From Corynebacterium halotolerans YIM 70093 = DSM 44683 (GTDB lineage: Bacteria > Actinomycetota > Actinomycetes > Mycobacteriales > Mycobacteriaceae): a DNA stretch of 64,000 nt. Shown here piece after piece: positions 54,631 through 63,002 of this stretch (positions within the stretch are counted from its first letter, which is position 1; every line of letters begins with the position of its first letter). The stretch covers positions 538,075-602,074 of the forward strand of contig NC_020302.1 of NCBI RefSeq assembly GCF_000341345.1. The letters are read 5' to 3'. The position numbers and the translations under genes were made by a program. The notes under the pieces were generated by a model that saw only the letters and a program-made list of their open reading frames with translations, was not told the DNA's origin and did not search any database.

Positions 54631-55271
54631 GCTGATTTCCTTTCGGAGTGGTCAGGGCCGGGACGCTGACCGTCATGGACCTGGCTCCAGTAGTTGGTGA
54701 GTATGTCCCGGCGCTGGGCACTCCGGCGCTGGGCGTAGACCTCCGGGAACTCCCGGAGTGCCCTGGTGGAGAACGAAAGGAAGTGGCCGGGGGAGCCGCT
54801 GGCCCGCGGGAGGTACAGCCGTCTCAGCTCTCCACCGCTGCCCATTGCACCCAGGGGCACGTGGGGAACTGTTTTCAACAGCGCCATGGTCCGGGTGGCG
54901 TGGGGTACTCCGGGGTACCCGGCCAGGCGGCGGGCCAGACGGGTGGAGCTTTCGACCTCCCCGGTGGCCAGTTCCTTGCCCGCGGCGGTAGTGATTGCCC
55001 GCATGGTGCGCCGGTGCTTGGCCAGCGCGGTATGACGTTCACCCGGTCCCAGCCGGGACCACCGCTCCAGGTCCTCCACGTCCTCACGCGCTGGCCGGTA
55101 ACCCAGCGACATGAACAACATGGCCCGCTCCCACGTCCCCGCCGGGTGGACGGGGTAGCGGGCCGGGTCCGGCTCTCCGTCACAGAGGTGGCGGTCCAGG
55201 TGTAGCGGGTCAAAGGTGTCCACGTGCCCTGTCCACTTCGTGACTCCGGGGTCACGGCCAGGTTTCGCCAT
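54627..55271 (-). CDS. Unrecognised element gene (214 aa)
   Basis: A 214-residue soluble protein with no domain that I recognise. It contains VHPAGTWERAMLFMSLGYRP, a basic helical region (ALAKHRRTMRAITTAAGKEL) and a positively charged C-terminus (QRPGPDHSERKSA). It lies 3 bases after the gene at 55275 and overlaps the next gene by 4 bases, so the three unknown genes form one operon. A DNA-binding or structural role would be guesswork. Confidence 0.6.
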   Translation of the reverse strand: MAKPGRDPGVTKWTGHVDTFDPLHLDRHLCDGEPDPARYPVHPAGTWERAMLFMSLGYRPAREDVEDLERWSRLGPGERHTALAKHRRTMRAITTAAGKELATGEVESSTRLARRLAGYPGVPHATRTMALLKTVPHVPLGAMGSGGELRRLYLPRASGSPGHFLSFSTRALREFPEVYAQRRSAQRRDILTNYWSQVHDGQRPGPDHSERKSA

Positions 55272-55274
55272 GGT

Positions 55275-56390
55275 CTAGACCCGCTCCCGGTCCAGGTACA
55301 CCGCCAGGGCCTGGTCCGGGCTGGAGTAACCGGCGGCGCGGTAGAGCGGACCCTCCACGTGGGGCAGACGCTCCGGGACGCGGCCATTCTGGAGGGAGCG
55401 GCCCAGGCGGGCGGACAGGTCCTCATTTTTGGAAATTGCCCAGGCCGTCACGGCCTCCCGGACGCTCCAGCGGCGCATGTACTCGTCCGCGTCTGCTCCC
55501 AGCGGGTCCGCCAGCGGCGCGAACTTACCCCGGCCCTGGAGGATGACCCCGGCCATGCCGCCGGTACCGCCCATGGCCATGGCCACGTTGGTCTCCCAGT
55601 CCATCCAGATAGCGGCCGGGTCCGCCATGATGTTGCCAAACTGGTCCTCCGGGAACTCCGGTCCGCCGGGGCGGTGGGGGTCCGTGGGGCGGCCCGCGGC
55701 CATGGTTTTGAACAGCGCGGACCAGGCGGTGGAGTTACGCACGTCCATGAGCGCGGCCCAGGCGGCGGCGGTGGCGCGGTAAGCGTCGATATGGGCGGAC
55801 GGAGTGCTCTGGCCGTCGATCAGGCGGCGGGCGATATTCTCCGGGCGCGCGTTAATGTCTGTGAGCAACCACTCCCGGCCCGCCGCGGGGAGGGTCTCCA
55901 GCGTCTCCTGGGCCGCGGCGGCCATGTTCTCCATGGCGTAGGTGACGGACTCCCGGCACGCCTCCACCAGGGCGGTGGTGGCCCACTCCGGGCGGTCCAG
56001 GTCCGCGACCAGGGCGGCGTGGGCGGCCTTACGTGCGGCGGCGTATCGCTGGGCCTCCGGGCGAGCCACGGCGTGGGTGGTCCACCCGGCGCGGCTATCG
56101 TCCGGCACGGAGACCGTGTGGCGCTCCCGGACTGCCGGGGCGGTGATCTTTTTCGTGAGCGTGTCCAGCTTTACCTCCCCGCGTGCCCAGCGCCGTGCCG
56201 TATCCGCCACGGACTCCACGGCGGGCGCGGCCAGGGCGGAGGAAAGTTCCTGGAGCTTATCGGCCACGGCTTGGTCTGCCTCTACCATGGCCGGGCCGTG
56301 GGGCGGGATGACGGAGACGGCGGCCAGGGAGGTGGCCACGGCGGCGTGGCGGTCCTGGAATGGGGTCAGGGAGGGCGTGGTGCTGGTCAT
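55275..56390 (-). CDS. Unrecognised element gene (371 aa)
   Basis: A 371-residue, mostly alpha-helical, Ala-rich soluble protein (VADKLQELSSALAAPAVESV, AHAALVADLDRPEWATTALV, WAALMDVRNSTAWSALFKTM). No transmembrane segment, signal peptide or known motif was seen. It heads the three-gene group leading to 54244. Its length and context would also fit a replication or packaging accessory protein, but nothing shows this. Confidence 0.6.
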   Translation of the reverse strand: MTSTTPSLTPFQDRHAAVATSLAAVSVIPPHGPAMVEADQAVADKLQELSSALAAPAVESVADTARRWARGEVKLDTLTKKITAPAVRERHTVSVPDDSRAGWTTHAVARPEAQRYAAARKAAHAALVADLDRPEWATTALVEACRESVTYAMENMAAAAQETLETLPAAGREWLLTDINARPENIARRLIDGQSTPSAHIDAYRATAAAWAALMDVRNSTAWSALFKTMAAGRPTDPHRPGGPEFPEDQFGNIMADPAAIWMDWETNVAMAMGGTGGMAGVILQGRGKFAPLADPLGADADEYMRRWSVREAVTAWAISKNEDLSARLGRSLQNGRVPERLPHVEGPLYRAAGYSSPDQALAVYLDRERV

Positions 56391-56434
56391 CGTAGGGTGT
56401 CCTTACAGGTCAGGGGATGGGAACACAACTGACG

Positions 56435-57016
56435 CTAATTTGACCCCCCGTGTTTGTCGATTTCCCGGCCAGGATGTAGGGGTAGCGGACGGTTACGGTT
56501 TTGCCTGGTGAATGGGTACGGGTACTGCGGTCCACCTCTAAGGATGGTCTGGGGAGGGCGGTAAATTCCACCCCCGTCAACTACACCCATACGGGGGTAG
56601 TGTGGCTGGTGGGTTGTGACGTTGAGCACGGCCTCCCGGGCGGCCCGTTTCCCGGCCTGGCCTGGTCTCCCGGCCACCGCCGTGGGGATGACCTCGGAGA
56701 CCGGCTCCCGGCCCGGCTGGGGCGCGCCGGGGGCCACGTATCTCCCCGTCTGGCGGATGGAGGGGATGACCTCCGAGGTGACCCAGCGGCGGAACTCACG
56801 GGCCTGGGGCTTACGGGAGTCCAGCACCACGTCATAGAGGCCGGACTCATTGACGGCGGTAACGTGGCGGCGCTGGCTACCGTCATTAATAATGACGGTA
56901 GATACATATTCGCTGGCCAGGCGGGATTTCACCTGGCGGGGGTTGCTCATTTCCAGCACCCGGCACACGTCTGCCAGGACAAACCACGGCGCGCCGTCGA
57001 TGGTGAACGTCCGCAC
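56435..57016 (-). CDS. Bro-N domain protein, probably frameshifted at its N-terminus
   Basis: A 193-residue protein whose N-terminal part matches the Bro-N (BRO/phage antirepressor) domain: RTFTIDGAPWFVLADVCRVL, SRLASEYVSTVIINDGSQRR and ARFRRWV-type EFRRWVTSEVIPSIRQTGRY. Directly upstream, in the same frame, PQPVPFNFHGQDV reads like the usual start of Bro-N, yet there is no ATG, GTG or TTG before an in-frame stop. An ATG-containing frame shifted by one base joins at a run of six C (minus strand, about 57050-57055). GTG at 57016 is the only in-frame start. Either a frameshift or a re-start is needed. Confidence 0.7.
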   Translation of the reverse strand: MRTFTIDGAPWFVLADVCRVLEMSNPRQVKSRLASEYVSTVIINDGSQRRHVTAVNESGLYDVVLDSRKPQAREFRRWVTSEVIPSIRQTGRYVAPGAPQPGREPVSEVIPTAVAGRPGQAGKRAAREAVLNVTTHQPHYPRMGVVDGGGIYRPPQTILRGGPQYPYPFTRQNRNRPLPLHPGREIDKHGGSN

Positions 57017-57610
57017 GTCCTGGCCGTGGAAATTGAACGGGACGGGCTGGGGGGTCTCCGCCGCGGGGGCGGGTATCGCCTGGCACGTCTGGCGAACTAC
57101 CGCCCCGGTGGGGGTCCCTTATGCATAAGAAACGGCCCTTATACATGGGTCTATGCACTCTGACCAGGGGGATTTACGTAGTACCAGCCAGGGGAAATGT
57201 ATTACGAGACATCGAAATGTGAATACTCGGAGGGGGGATGAGGGGTCCGCGGGGGAGGTACCCCCCACCCTGTGCTCCCGGCCAGTGTGTCATACGCGGG
57301 CCGGGTAGTGCATAAACCACGTTCCCGTGGATAGAGAGCGCGGGAAATTCCGTTGTCCACGTTTCGCTGGTCCTGTCGCTGGTGTTGTCCATGTCCGCTC
57401 CAGCGCGTCCGTTTCCACGTCCAGCGCGTCTGCCAGCGGCCTCTCACGGCTCCGCCGGACACTTACTCCAGTCGATGGTCTCGGACGCTCTCCGTGGCGC
57501 GTGGCGCGTCGATGGTCCCCGGCGCTCCCGGCTGGTGTCTCACTGGGTCCCGGCGCGGTAGTGAGACGTAGTGAGACATGGCTCCCTGGCGCACAGCGGG
57601 GGGGGGGTGA
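57017..57610. other. Non-coding left part of the origin region
   Basis: About 590 bases without a supported gene apart from the disrupted Bro-N start near 57050-57160. Two tandem copies of GTAGTGAGAC lie at 57558-57577, with GTCTCAC facing them at 57537-57543. Other short repeats (CCAGCGCGTC near 57400-57430) occur. The iteron array begins at 57611. Confidence 0.4.
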
Positions 57611-57930
57611 CACCAGGGTGGACAGGGTGGACAAGGGTGACAGGCATGTCCACCCCTCATACTCCCAGATAGTGGGTGGTTTCTAGGCTAAGGGTGGACA
57701 GGGTGGACAAACGGGCACACCTCCGCCCGGCCGCCTATCTCTCCGGGTGGACCTTATAAAATAGATAGATATTCGGGTTAAACACATAGAAATGTCCATC
57801 CGCGCCCCGCGGGGTGTCATTTTGTCCACCCTGTCCACCCTTGTGGTGAAAACAGGCCATGAGCTGGGAAAACAAAGGGTGGACGTAGGTGTCACCCTTG
57901 TCCACCCTTGTCACCCTTGTGTCACCCTGG
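57611..57930. repeat. Iteron-like origin of replication
   Basis: At least ten copies of a 9-mer GGGTGGACA (or close variants) in both directions: tandem at 57616-57633 with variant to 57642, 57692-57709, near 57745, reverse at 57823-57840, 57877 and further reverse variants (TGTCACCC/TGTCCACCC) at about 57889-57926. Between them, 57752-57794 is AT-rich (CTTATAAAATAGATAGATAT). Iterons flanking an AT-rich zone next to a primase/helicase gene (start of the 3' end at 57941) look like an origin. Function is inferred. Confidence 0.65.
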
Positions 57931-57940
57931 GCCGGGAGTC

Positions 57941-60472
57941 CTACGCGGTAAGCCGGAGGCGGTGGCCGCGGGCCACTTCCTCCACTTCCACGCGGGGGTC
58001 ATCCTCCAGCGTCTGCCGGACTTTATCCCGGTGGTCATTGGTCCACCGCCGTCCCGGCCCGTTAGACCGGACCAGCGACCATTTCACCCAGCCCTCCGGG
58101 TCTCGGTGCTGGGGGTCCAGGGCGCGGAGCCACTCCACCACCCGGTCCAGGTCCGCGTCCATCTTCTGGGCGCGGGCTTCATCCTCCCGGCTGGCCGCCT
58201 CCGCCAGTTTCGCCACCACGGCCTCCCGCTCACGCGCCCCGTGGTCCTTACGCCACTGGCGGATAACGGCGCGGTGGTTGGCCATGACGTACCCGGCCAG
58301 GTGCCACCACTCCATGGTCACCTCCGCCTCCCCGGAGGCTATCGCCATGAGCGTGGCCACCTTTCGACGGCGGAGACCCTCATGGGCCGTGAGTTCATCA
58401 CGGTCACCTCCGAGACCCAGCCGCGCGTCCTCCAGCAGGTTCAGGACCTCCGGGGCGGTGGGGAACGGGACCAGGCCGTCCGCCCGGCGGATACGGGGGA
58501 AGTGGTCCGGGTTCACGATGACCACCGGCTCCGGGTCCGCGTGACGGTCCTCCAGTAGCCCCGCGTCCCGCTGGCGCTTCCATTCCTGGCGCGCCGCCAC
58601 CGGGAGCCAGGGCCGGGCCAGCAATAGCCGGGCCGTGAGTCCGGTGTCCAGCGCGTCACCGGTCATGAGAGGCCCCACCACGGGGTCCTGGGCCTCCAGC
58701 TGGACACACCCCCGTCCCGTGTGGGCGGCCAGCTGCCAGAAACGGGATTCCTCACTGTTTCCGGCTCCCTGTTCCTCTCCCATGAACATGCCGTTAAGGG
58801 CTGCGAAATGGGTAGAGCTTTCAGACTTGGCCAGGTTAATGAGCTTGGACGCTTCGGAGTCGATGAAACGGACGTGAGGCGGTTTCCAGTCATCCGGTTG
58901 TTCACCCTTTCCCCTCCAGGTGAATACCTTTCCCATGCCCTGGCCGGACCAGCCGTTAATGCTGGTGATTTCCACCTCCCCGCGGAAGTCATGGGCCACC
59001 AGTTTCCGGCCCAGCTTGGACGTGGTGCCCTTACCCTCACTGGACCCGGCCAGGAGCATGGTGAACAGATTGAGCGACACGTCAGACGGTGAGGCCAGAA
59101 TGTACTGGGGAGGCACACGGAGGGCCACCTCCGAAAGGACCACCAGCAACAGGGCGTAGGGGTCCGCGGCTCTAAGCCAGGCCAGCCGCTTAACCTCTCC
59201 CAGCCAGGGGCGCGCCTCCCATAGCTCCGAGTCATCCAGGCCCGTGTCCACGGCGCGGAGGTTCGCGGCCGCGGCCTGGTGAGCCTGGAGAGTCTCCAGC
59301 CCGCGCTCCCACTTCTCTGCCCAGCCCTCCGGCCAGGTGGTGGGGTCCACGTCCGCCGGGTCCAGAAACTGGCCGCTGACCATGTTCAGGTCATCCATGG
59401 CCGCGCCCGTATCGCCGCCGTGCTCCAGGGCGGCGTATGCGTCCAGCTTGGAATAGCCACCCTGGCCGGTATCGCGGACCGGGGCCAGCGGGGCGGCGTT
59501 GTCGCTGAACACTTTGAGGACGTTTCCCATGTCCGCGGTACAGGTGTAGGTCTCATGGGCGGTGGCGGACTTGGACCCGTCCGACTTACCGGGCCGGGTC
59601 CAGTTCTCGCACCCGCACCGGGCCAGGGTGGTGGTCAGCTCCCAGCCGTGAGGCTCCAGGATTTCAGACCACGGCGTGGCCTCCGTCCATTCGTCAATGG
59701 CCCCGCCGCGCCCGGCGACGTGCTCCAGGTAGTGCTGGCTACGCTCACGGACACGCGCCCGGTCCTGGGCCTGTTTCTCCCTGGCGCGGACCACGGTGGT
59801 GACCACGCCAGGGGTCCCGGCGCGGTTGTGCTGGACCTCCCCGGTGACGGTGTAGGTGGGGTGAGCCGGGTCCGCCGCGTCCGTCCTCACGGAGCCGGGG
59901 AGCAACACGTAATGCCCGCCCGTCTTAGCCGTGGCGGTGGCGGTGGGTTCATCATCCCCCGCGCCGGGCGCGGCCAGGTCCATTTCCGGCACCTCTCGGA
60001 GGTCTACGTCTGCCACCGTCCACCAGTGCCCACCGCCGTGGTGGCCGTCCTGGGTGCCGGGGGTGGCCACGGTGGGGGCCGGGAGCGCGGCTCCGCGGGC
60101 GACGCTACGCCACCAGGCGCGGTACGCCTCCACCTCCGCGGGGGTGTCCGCGTCGATGACCACCAGGCCGCTGGCTCCCAGCCACACACCCAGGTTCATG
60201 CCCTGGGTATACATGGCGGCCAACGTCTCCGGGTCCGTGGTGCCGTGTCGGAAACCACCCTTACCGGTGGCGGGGAGTTTCGCCCCAGCCTGGACCGGGA
60301 ACACGTACAGGCCCAACCGCTGGAGACGCGCCGCCCACGCCAGGACCGTCTCACGGTCGGCCTGATCTACCCGCGGGGCCTCACGGAGTACGTCCTGGAG
60401 GGCGGCGGCGCGGTCGGCGGCGGAGCTGGTGGGACCACTGTGCTGGTACGGGGTGGGGGTATGGGATACCAT
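57941..60472 (-). CDS. Primase-polymerase / P-loop ATPase replication protein
   Basis: An 843-residue multidomain protein. The first ~250 residues form a bifunctional primase-polymerase domain (LGLYVFPVQAGAKLPATGKG, the catalytic LVVIDADTP and GGHYVLLPGSVR). Residues about 420-700 hold a P-loop ATPase with Walker A GSSEGKGTTSK near 470 and the LLLARPW segment; the C-terminal part is helical and basic. It resembles primpol-helicase fusions of phage satellites and integrative plasmids and is the likely replication initiator at the adjoining iterons. AGAAAGGACA precedes the ATG. Confidence 0.82.
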   Translation of the reverse strand: MVSHTPTPYQHSGPTSSAADRAAALQDVLREAPRVDQADRETVLAWAARLQRLGLYVFPVQAGAKLPATGKGGFRHGTTDPETLAAMYTQGMNLGVWLGASGLVVIDADTPAEVEAYRAWWRSVARGAALPAPTVATPGTQDGHHGGGHWWTVADVDLREVPEMDLAAPGAGDDEPTATATAKTGGHYVLLPGSVRTDAADPAHPTYTVTGEVQHNRAGTPGVVTTVVRAREKQAQDRARVRERSQHYLEHVAGRGGAIDEWTEATPWSEILEPHGWELTTTLARCGCENWTRPGKSDGSKSATAHETYTCTADMGNVLKVFSDNAAPLAPVRDTGQGGYSKLDAYAALEHGGDTGAAMDDLNMVSGQFLDPADVDPTTWPEGWAEKWERGLETLQAHQAAAANLRAVDTGLDDSELWEARPWLGEVKRLAWLRAADPYALLLVVLSEVALRVPPQYILASPSDVSLNLFTMLLAGSSEGKGTTSKLGRKLVAHDFRGEVEITSINGWSGQGMGKVFTWRGKGEQPDDWKPPHVRFIDSEASKLINLAKSESSTHFAALNGMFMGEEQGAGNSEESRFWQLAAHTGRGCVQLEAQDPVVGPLMTGDALDTGLTARLLLARPWLPVAARQEWKRQRDAGLLEDRHADPEPVVIVNPDHFPRIRRADGLVPFPTAPEVLNLLEDARLGLGGDRDELTAHEGLRRRKVATLMAIASGEAEVTMEWWHLAGYVMANHRAVIRQWRKDHGAREREAVVAKLAEAASREDEARAQKMDADLDRVVEWLRALDPQHRDPEGWVKWSLVRSNGPGRRWTNDHRDKVRQTLEDDPRVEVEEVARGHRLRLTA

Positions 60473-60592
60473 GGGGGTGTCCTTTCTGGGATGGGGTGAA
60501 AGTTCCTCCGCCAGTCCGGCGTGGTCCTCCGGGGACCGGACTGGTGGGGGACTTTCTCATGTGTGAGGTACTGGCGGCGGTTCCGGGACGGG

Positions 60593-60832
60593 TCATCCGC
60601 GGCCCTCTATGTTCCGGCGGAGATTCCGCCTCACGTCCGCAGCTCCAGCGTTCCGGCGTGCGTTAGCCCGGAGAGCGCGGCGGGTAACTATGCCGTCCGG
60701 CGTGTTGGTCTCTGCCCAGCGGGCCATGGACTCCGGCACCCGCGGCGCTACCTCTCCCGGCCGGGACTGACTTTCCAGGGCGCGGAAACCGTCCGCCGTG
60801 TGTCCGGCGGGGTGCTTATCGTTCGCGGTCAT
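60593..60832 (-). CDS. Small basic element protein (79 aa)
   Basis: A 79-residue protein, MTANDKHPAGHTADGFRALE and a basic C-terminus RRALRANARRNAGAADVRRN. Arg-rich and probably DNA- or RNA-binding, but no known domain is recognised. Its ATG overlaps the stop of the next small gene by 4 bases (ATGA). It lies between the tiny-gene group and the primase-polymerase gene. Confidence 0.55.
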   Translation of the reverse strand: MTANDKHPAGHTADGFRALESQSRPGEVAPRVPESMARWAETNTPDGIVTRRALRANARRNAGAADVRRNLRRNIEGRG

Positions 60833-60999
60833 CGGGCACCCCCGGCGCGGATAACGGCCACCACGCGGTCCAGCCGTTCCTGGGAGAGCGGCGGGGCCTG
60901 GGCAACCACTCCGGCGGCGTAGGCGGAGATACGGGCGGCCAGGCGGTCCTCCGGGACGGAGGCGGGCGGGGCCGGGGTCATCGTCGCGGTGGAAGTCAT
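60829..60999 (-). CDS. Tiny element protein (56 aa)
   Basis: A 56-residue frame (MTSTATMTPAPPASVPEDRL, then RLDRVVAVIRAGGAR) starting at ATG 60999 after GGAGGTCC-type AGGTCCTCCG context, overlapping the neighbours by 4 bases on both sides (ATGA at 60996-60999 and 60829-60832). Too short for domain assignment. It may be a coupled peptide or a small regulator. It is too short for length-filtered gene lists. Confidence 0.5.
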   Translation of the reverse strand: MTSTATMTPAPPASVPEDRLAARISAYAAGVVAQAPPLSQERLDRVVAVIRAGGAR

Positions 61000-61220
61000 C
61001 GGAGGACCTCCCCACGGAGAGCGGTGGTGAGGATAGCCACGTGGCCCTCGGAGAGGCCGGGGCCGTCCCCCAGGACCTTACGGGCGTAGTTCAGTATCCG
61101 GGCCGTGGCCAGGTCCTGCTCCAGGTCCGTGTGGTCCTGGCTGGGGTAGTGACGGCGAGCGGCGGTGAGTCTGCCGGAGGCCCTGGCCGTGTCCATCACG
61201 TCGAAATAGGTCGGTGACAT
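60996..61220 (-). CDS. Small helical element protein (74 aa)
   Basis: A 74-residue protein: MSPTYFDVMDTARASGRLTA, then YPSQDHTDLEQDLATARILN and HVAILTTALRGEVLR. Two predicted helices, no known domain. It is first in a group of three coupled tiny genes. Position beside the integrase makes an excisionase or regulator possible, but it is not MerR/AlpA-like on inspection. Confidence 0.5.
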   Translation of the reverse strand: MSPTYFDVMDTARASGRLTAARRHYPSQDHTDLEQDLATARILNYARKVLGDGPGLSEGHVAILTTALRGEVLR

Positions 61221-61498
61221 GAGTGTTTCCTGTTCACTCTGGACCTCCGCCGTGCCCTTACGGGAGGGCGGAGGTCCGGGCGTACGGCCAACTCATGTAC
61301 GGAAAACAGGAAAACAGGAAAACAGGAACGGGACCGCTGGCCGGGTCCAATTTGCCGCTATCGGAGCAGCTATTTAGACCCTAGGACCTTAACTAGTTCC
61401 GATACCAGCAACGACAAATGACCTGGGATAATCCCCAGGTCATCCGCAGTACCCCTAGTACCCCATATGTCAATAGGCCACCCCGTCCGGGGGGGGGT
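61221..61498. other. Regulatory gap between tiny genes and integrase
   Basis: About 280 bases. A perfect 11-bp hairpin at 61241-61251/61267-61277 (GGACCTCCGCC) lies about 20 bases upstream of the 61220 start. Three tandem copies of GGAAAACA lie at 61301-61324, and a 9-bp hairpin TGACCTGGG/CCCAGGTCA is at 61419-61442. Together they are probable integrase terminators and control sites for the small-gene operon. Confidence 0.5.
61419..61442 (-). terminator. Hairpin after the integrase gene
   Basis: TGACCTGGG at 61419-61427 pairs perfectly with CCCAGGTCA at 61434-61442 around a 6-base loop, 57 bases beyond the integrase stop; the minus-strand flank is ATTTGTCGTTG. Confidence 0.55.
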
Positions 61499-62962
61499 CT
61501 ACACTTTCCAGTTGAACTGGATTGACTCCGGCCCGGCGGGCAGGCCCCGGCCCACCGGGAGGATGACCACCTCCACCAGCGCGTCCAGGACGGCGCGGCG
61601 GCGCTCTAGGTCGGCGGAGTCCCAGTAATCCCTAGGGGAGGTCACCCCGTCCAGCTGGGCTAGGACTCCGGTGGTGTCGGCGGCCTCCAGGCGCTCATTC
61701 AGTTCCTCCAGGCGCGCCATGAGGCCAGCGTTAGCGGCGGTCATCTGTGCCACGGTCATGGCCCCGGCCCCTACGGCCTCCGCCAGGTCTGCCATGGCCT
61801 GGCGTACCGTGTCCCGCTCCGTCACCAGCTCCGCGGTGTCCTGGCCCTTGGACCGCGCCAGGGCCTGTTGAATGTCGCCTTTCTCCAGGCGGGCCACGAT
61901 GACCTCCCGGACGGTCCGGTCCGTAAGTTCCACGTTCCGGCCCGTGTGGCTGGCCCCGGCTGGGCCGTGATCGGAGTGGGAGTATTTGCACACGTAGACC
62001 GTGGCGTGTCCGTTCTTCCGGCGCTGTTTCGAGGTGACCATACGACCGTCCGGGCACCCCTGGCCACCGCACTTGAATAGGCCGGACCCCAGGTACTTGG
62101 CCCCGCGGCCCTTTCGTCCGTTGGTCCTCCGCGCCGGATTGGTCAACAGGGCCACCAGGGCGTGGTGCTGGGAGGGGGTGATGATCGCGGGCCACTGGGC
62201 CTCTACGTCCGGGAATAGTTCGCCCTTGTAACTGACCAGGCCCGCTATAGCCGGGGACAACAAGGTGTTTCGGAGCGTGGTGGTCTGCCACAGGTTCCGG
62301 CCCCGCTCCGCTCCGTCTGATTTCCGTTTCCGGGACGGGGTGAACAGGCCGCGCTCATTCAATCTGGCGGCCTGGGAGCGCACACTGGACCCGGACAGGA
62401 TGGCCTCCACGGCCTCACGGAGCGCCGGGGCCTCCACGGGGTCTAGTTCGCGGTGGTCCTTGGAATAACCGAACTTTCGGATACCGCCGGGAGGGCGGCC
62501 AGCCGTGGCCCGTTGCCGGGCGGCGGCGGAGATACGGGCGGCCTTAATGTCGCTCTCGTAACTGGAAATGAGGGCGGTGAAACGGGCCACGAACTTCCCG
62601 CCCGCGGTCTCCAGGTCCGCCTCCCCGCCCTGGACCGTGATTATCCGGACCTTGGATTTCGTGGCGGCCACCAGTAACCGCTCATTGTCCTCCGTGTTCC
62701 GGGCCAGACGGTCCACGGCCCACGCCAGCACCACGTCCACCCGCCCCATGGCCATGTCTGCCATGAGGGCGGAGAAACCTGGCCGGTCCTTTCCCGTGTA
62801 CGCGGAAATGTTGTTGTCCTGGTGGACGGCCACCACGTCCAGGCCGCGGGCGGCGGCCAACTCCCGGCACTCTGCTATCTGCCGGGCCACACCCGCGCCG
62901 TCCTGGCGGTCCTCCGATATGCGCGCATATATGGCGGCGCGCCCGCCGTGATCTGTGGTCAT
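61499..62962 (-). CDS. Large serine recombinase (integrase)
   Basis: A 487-residue large serine integrase. The resolvase domain (about 1-145) has the nucleophile Ser16 in YARISEDRQ and AWAVDRLARN; the recombinase domain (165-270) contains GGIRKFGYSKD; a zinc ribbon (FKCGGQGCPDGRM and VYVCKYSHSDH) follows at 295-345; a coiled-coil-rich region (about 375-440, MARLEELNERLEAA) precedes the end. It lies 32 bases from the right attachment core. It would insert and, with a directionality factor, excise the element. Its start is ATG 62962. Confidence 0.95.
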   Translation of the reverse strand: MTTDHGGRAAIYARISEDRQDGAGVARQIAECRELAAARGLDVVAVHQDNNISAYTGKDRPGFSALMADMAMGRVDVVLAWAVDRLARNTEDNERLLVAATKSKVRIITVQGGEADLETAGGKFVARFTALISSYESDIKAARISAAARQRATAGRPPGGIRKFGYSKDHRELDPVEAPALREAVEAILSGSSVRSQAARLNERGLFTPSRKRKSDGAERGRNLWQTTTLRNTLLSPAIAGLVSYKGELFPDVEAQWPAIITPSQHHALVALLTNPARRTNGRKGRGAKYLGSGLFKCGGQGCPDGRMVTSKQRRKNGHATVYVCKYSHSDHGPAGASHTGRNVELTDRTVREVIVARLEKGDIQQALARSKGQDTAELVTERDTVRQAMADLAEAVGAGAMTVAQMTAANAGLMARLEELNERLEAADTTGVLAQLDGVTSPRDYWDSADLERRRAVLDALVEVVILPVGRGLPAGPESIQFNWKV

Positions 62963-62993
62963 GGCCTGAAACTACCAAAGTGCCATGAGTTGA

Positions 62994-62997
62994 TTCC
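62994..62997. other. Right attachment core (attR), TTCC
   Basis: The right end reads GTTGATTCC then CGCTGATG; TTCC is shared with 53283-53286. Reconstructed attP would read GTTGATTCCAAC, a near-palindrome. Confidence 0.75.
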
Positions 62998-63002
62998 CGC
63001 TG

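Larger units (their letters stand above)
53287..62997. mobile_element. 9.7-kb serine-integrase element inserted in eccC
   Basis: The left end (53283-53286, TTCC) and right end (62994-62997, TTCC) share a 4-bp core. Deleting 9,711 bp between copies rejoins codons into IFPLMMGMSML, an uninterrupted EccC membrane helix. Cargo: DUF3800 protein, three unknown genes, Bro-N gene, iteron-like origin, primase-polymerase/ATPase, three tiny genes and a large serine recombinase beside the right end. Almost all genes point left (minus). No capsid, terminase, portal or conjugation gene is recognised, which suggests a phage satellite or integrative plasmid. GC is lower only in the DUF3800 region. Confidence 0.9.

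Noticed and set aside
57538..57930. CRISPR array suggested by the repeated 9-mers
   Set aside because: Repeats are 9 bp, occur in both directions and often abut without spacers; no cas gene is nearby. They fit iterons.
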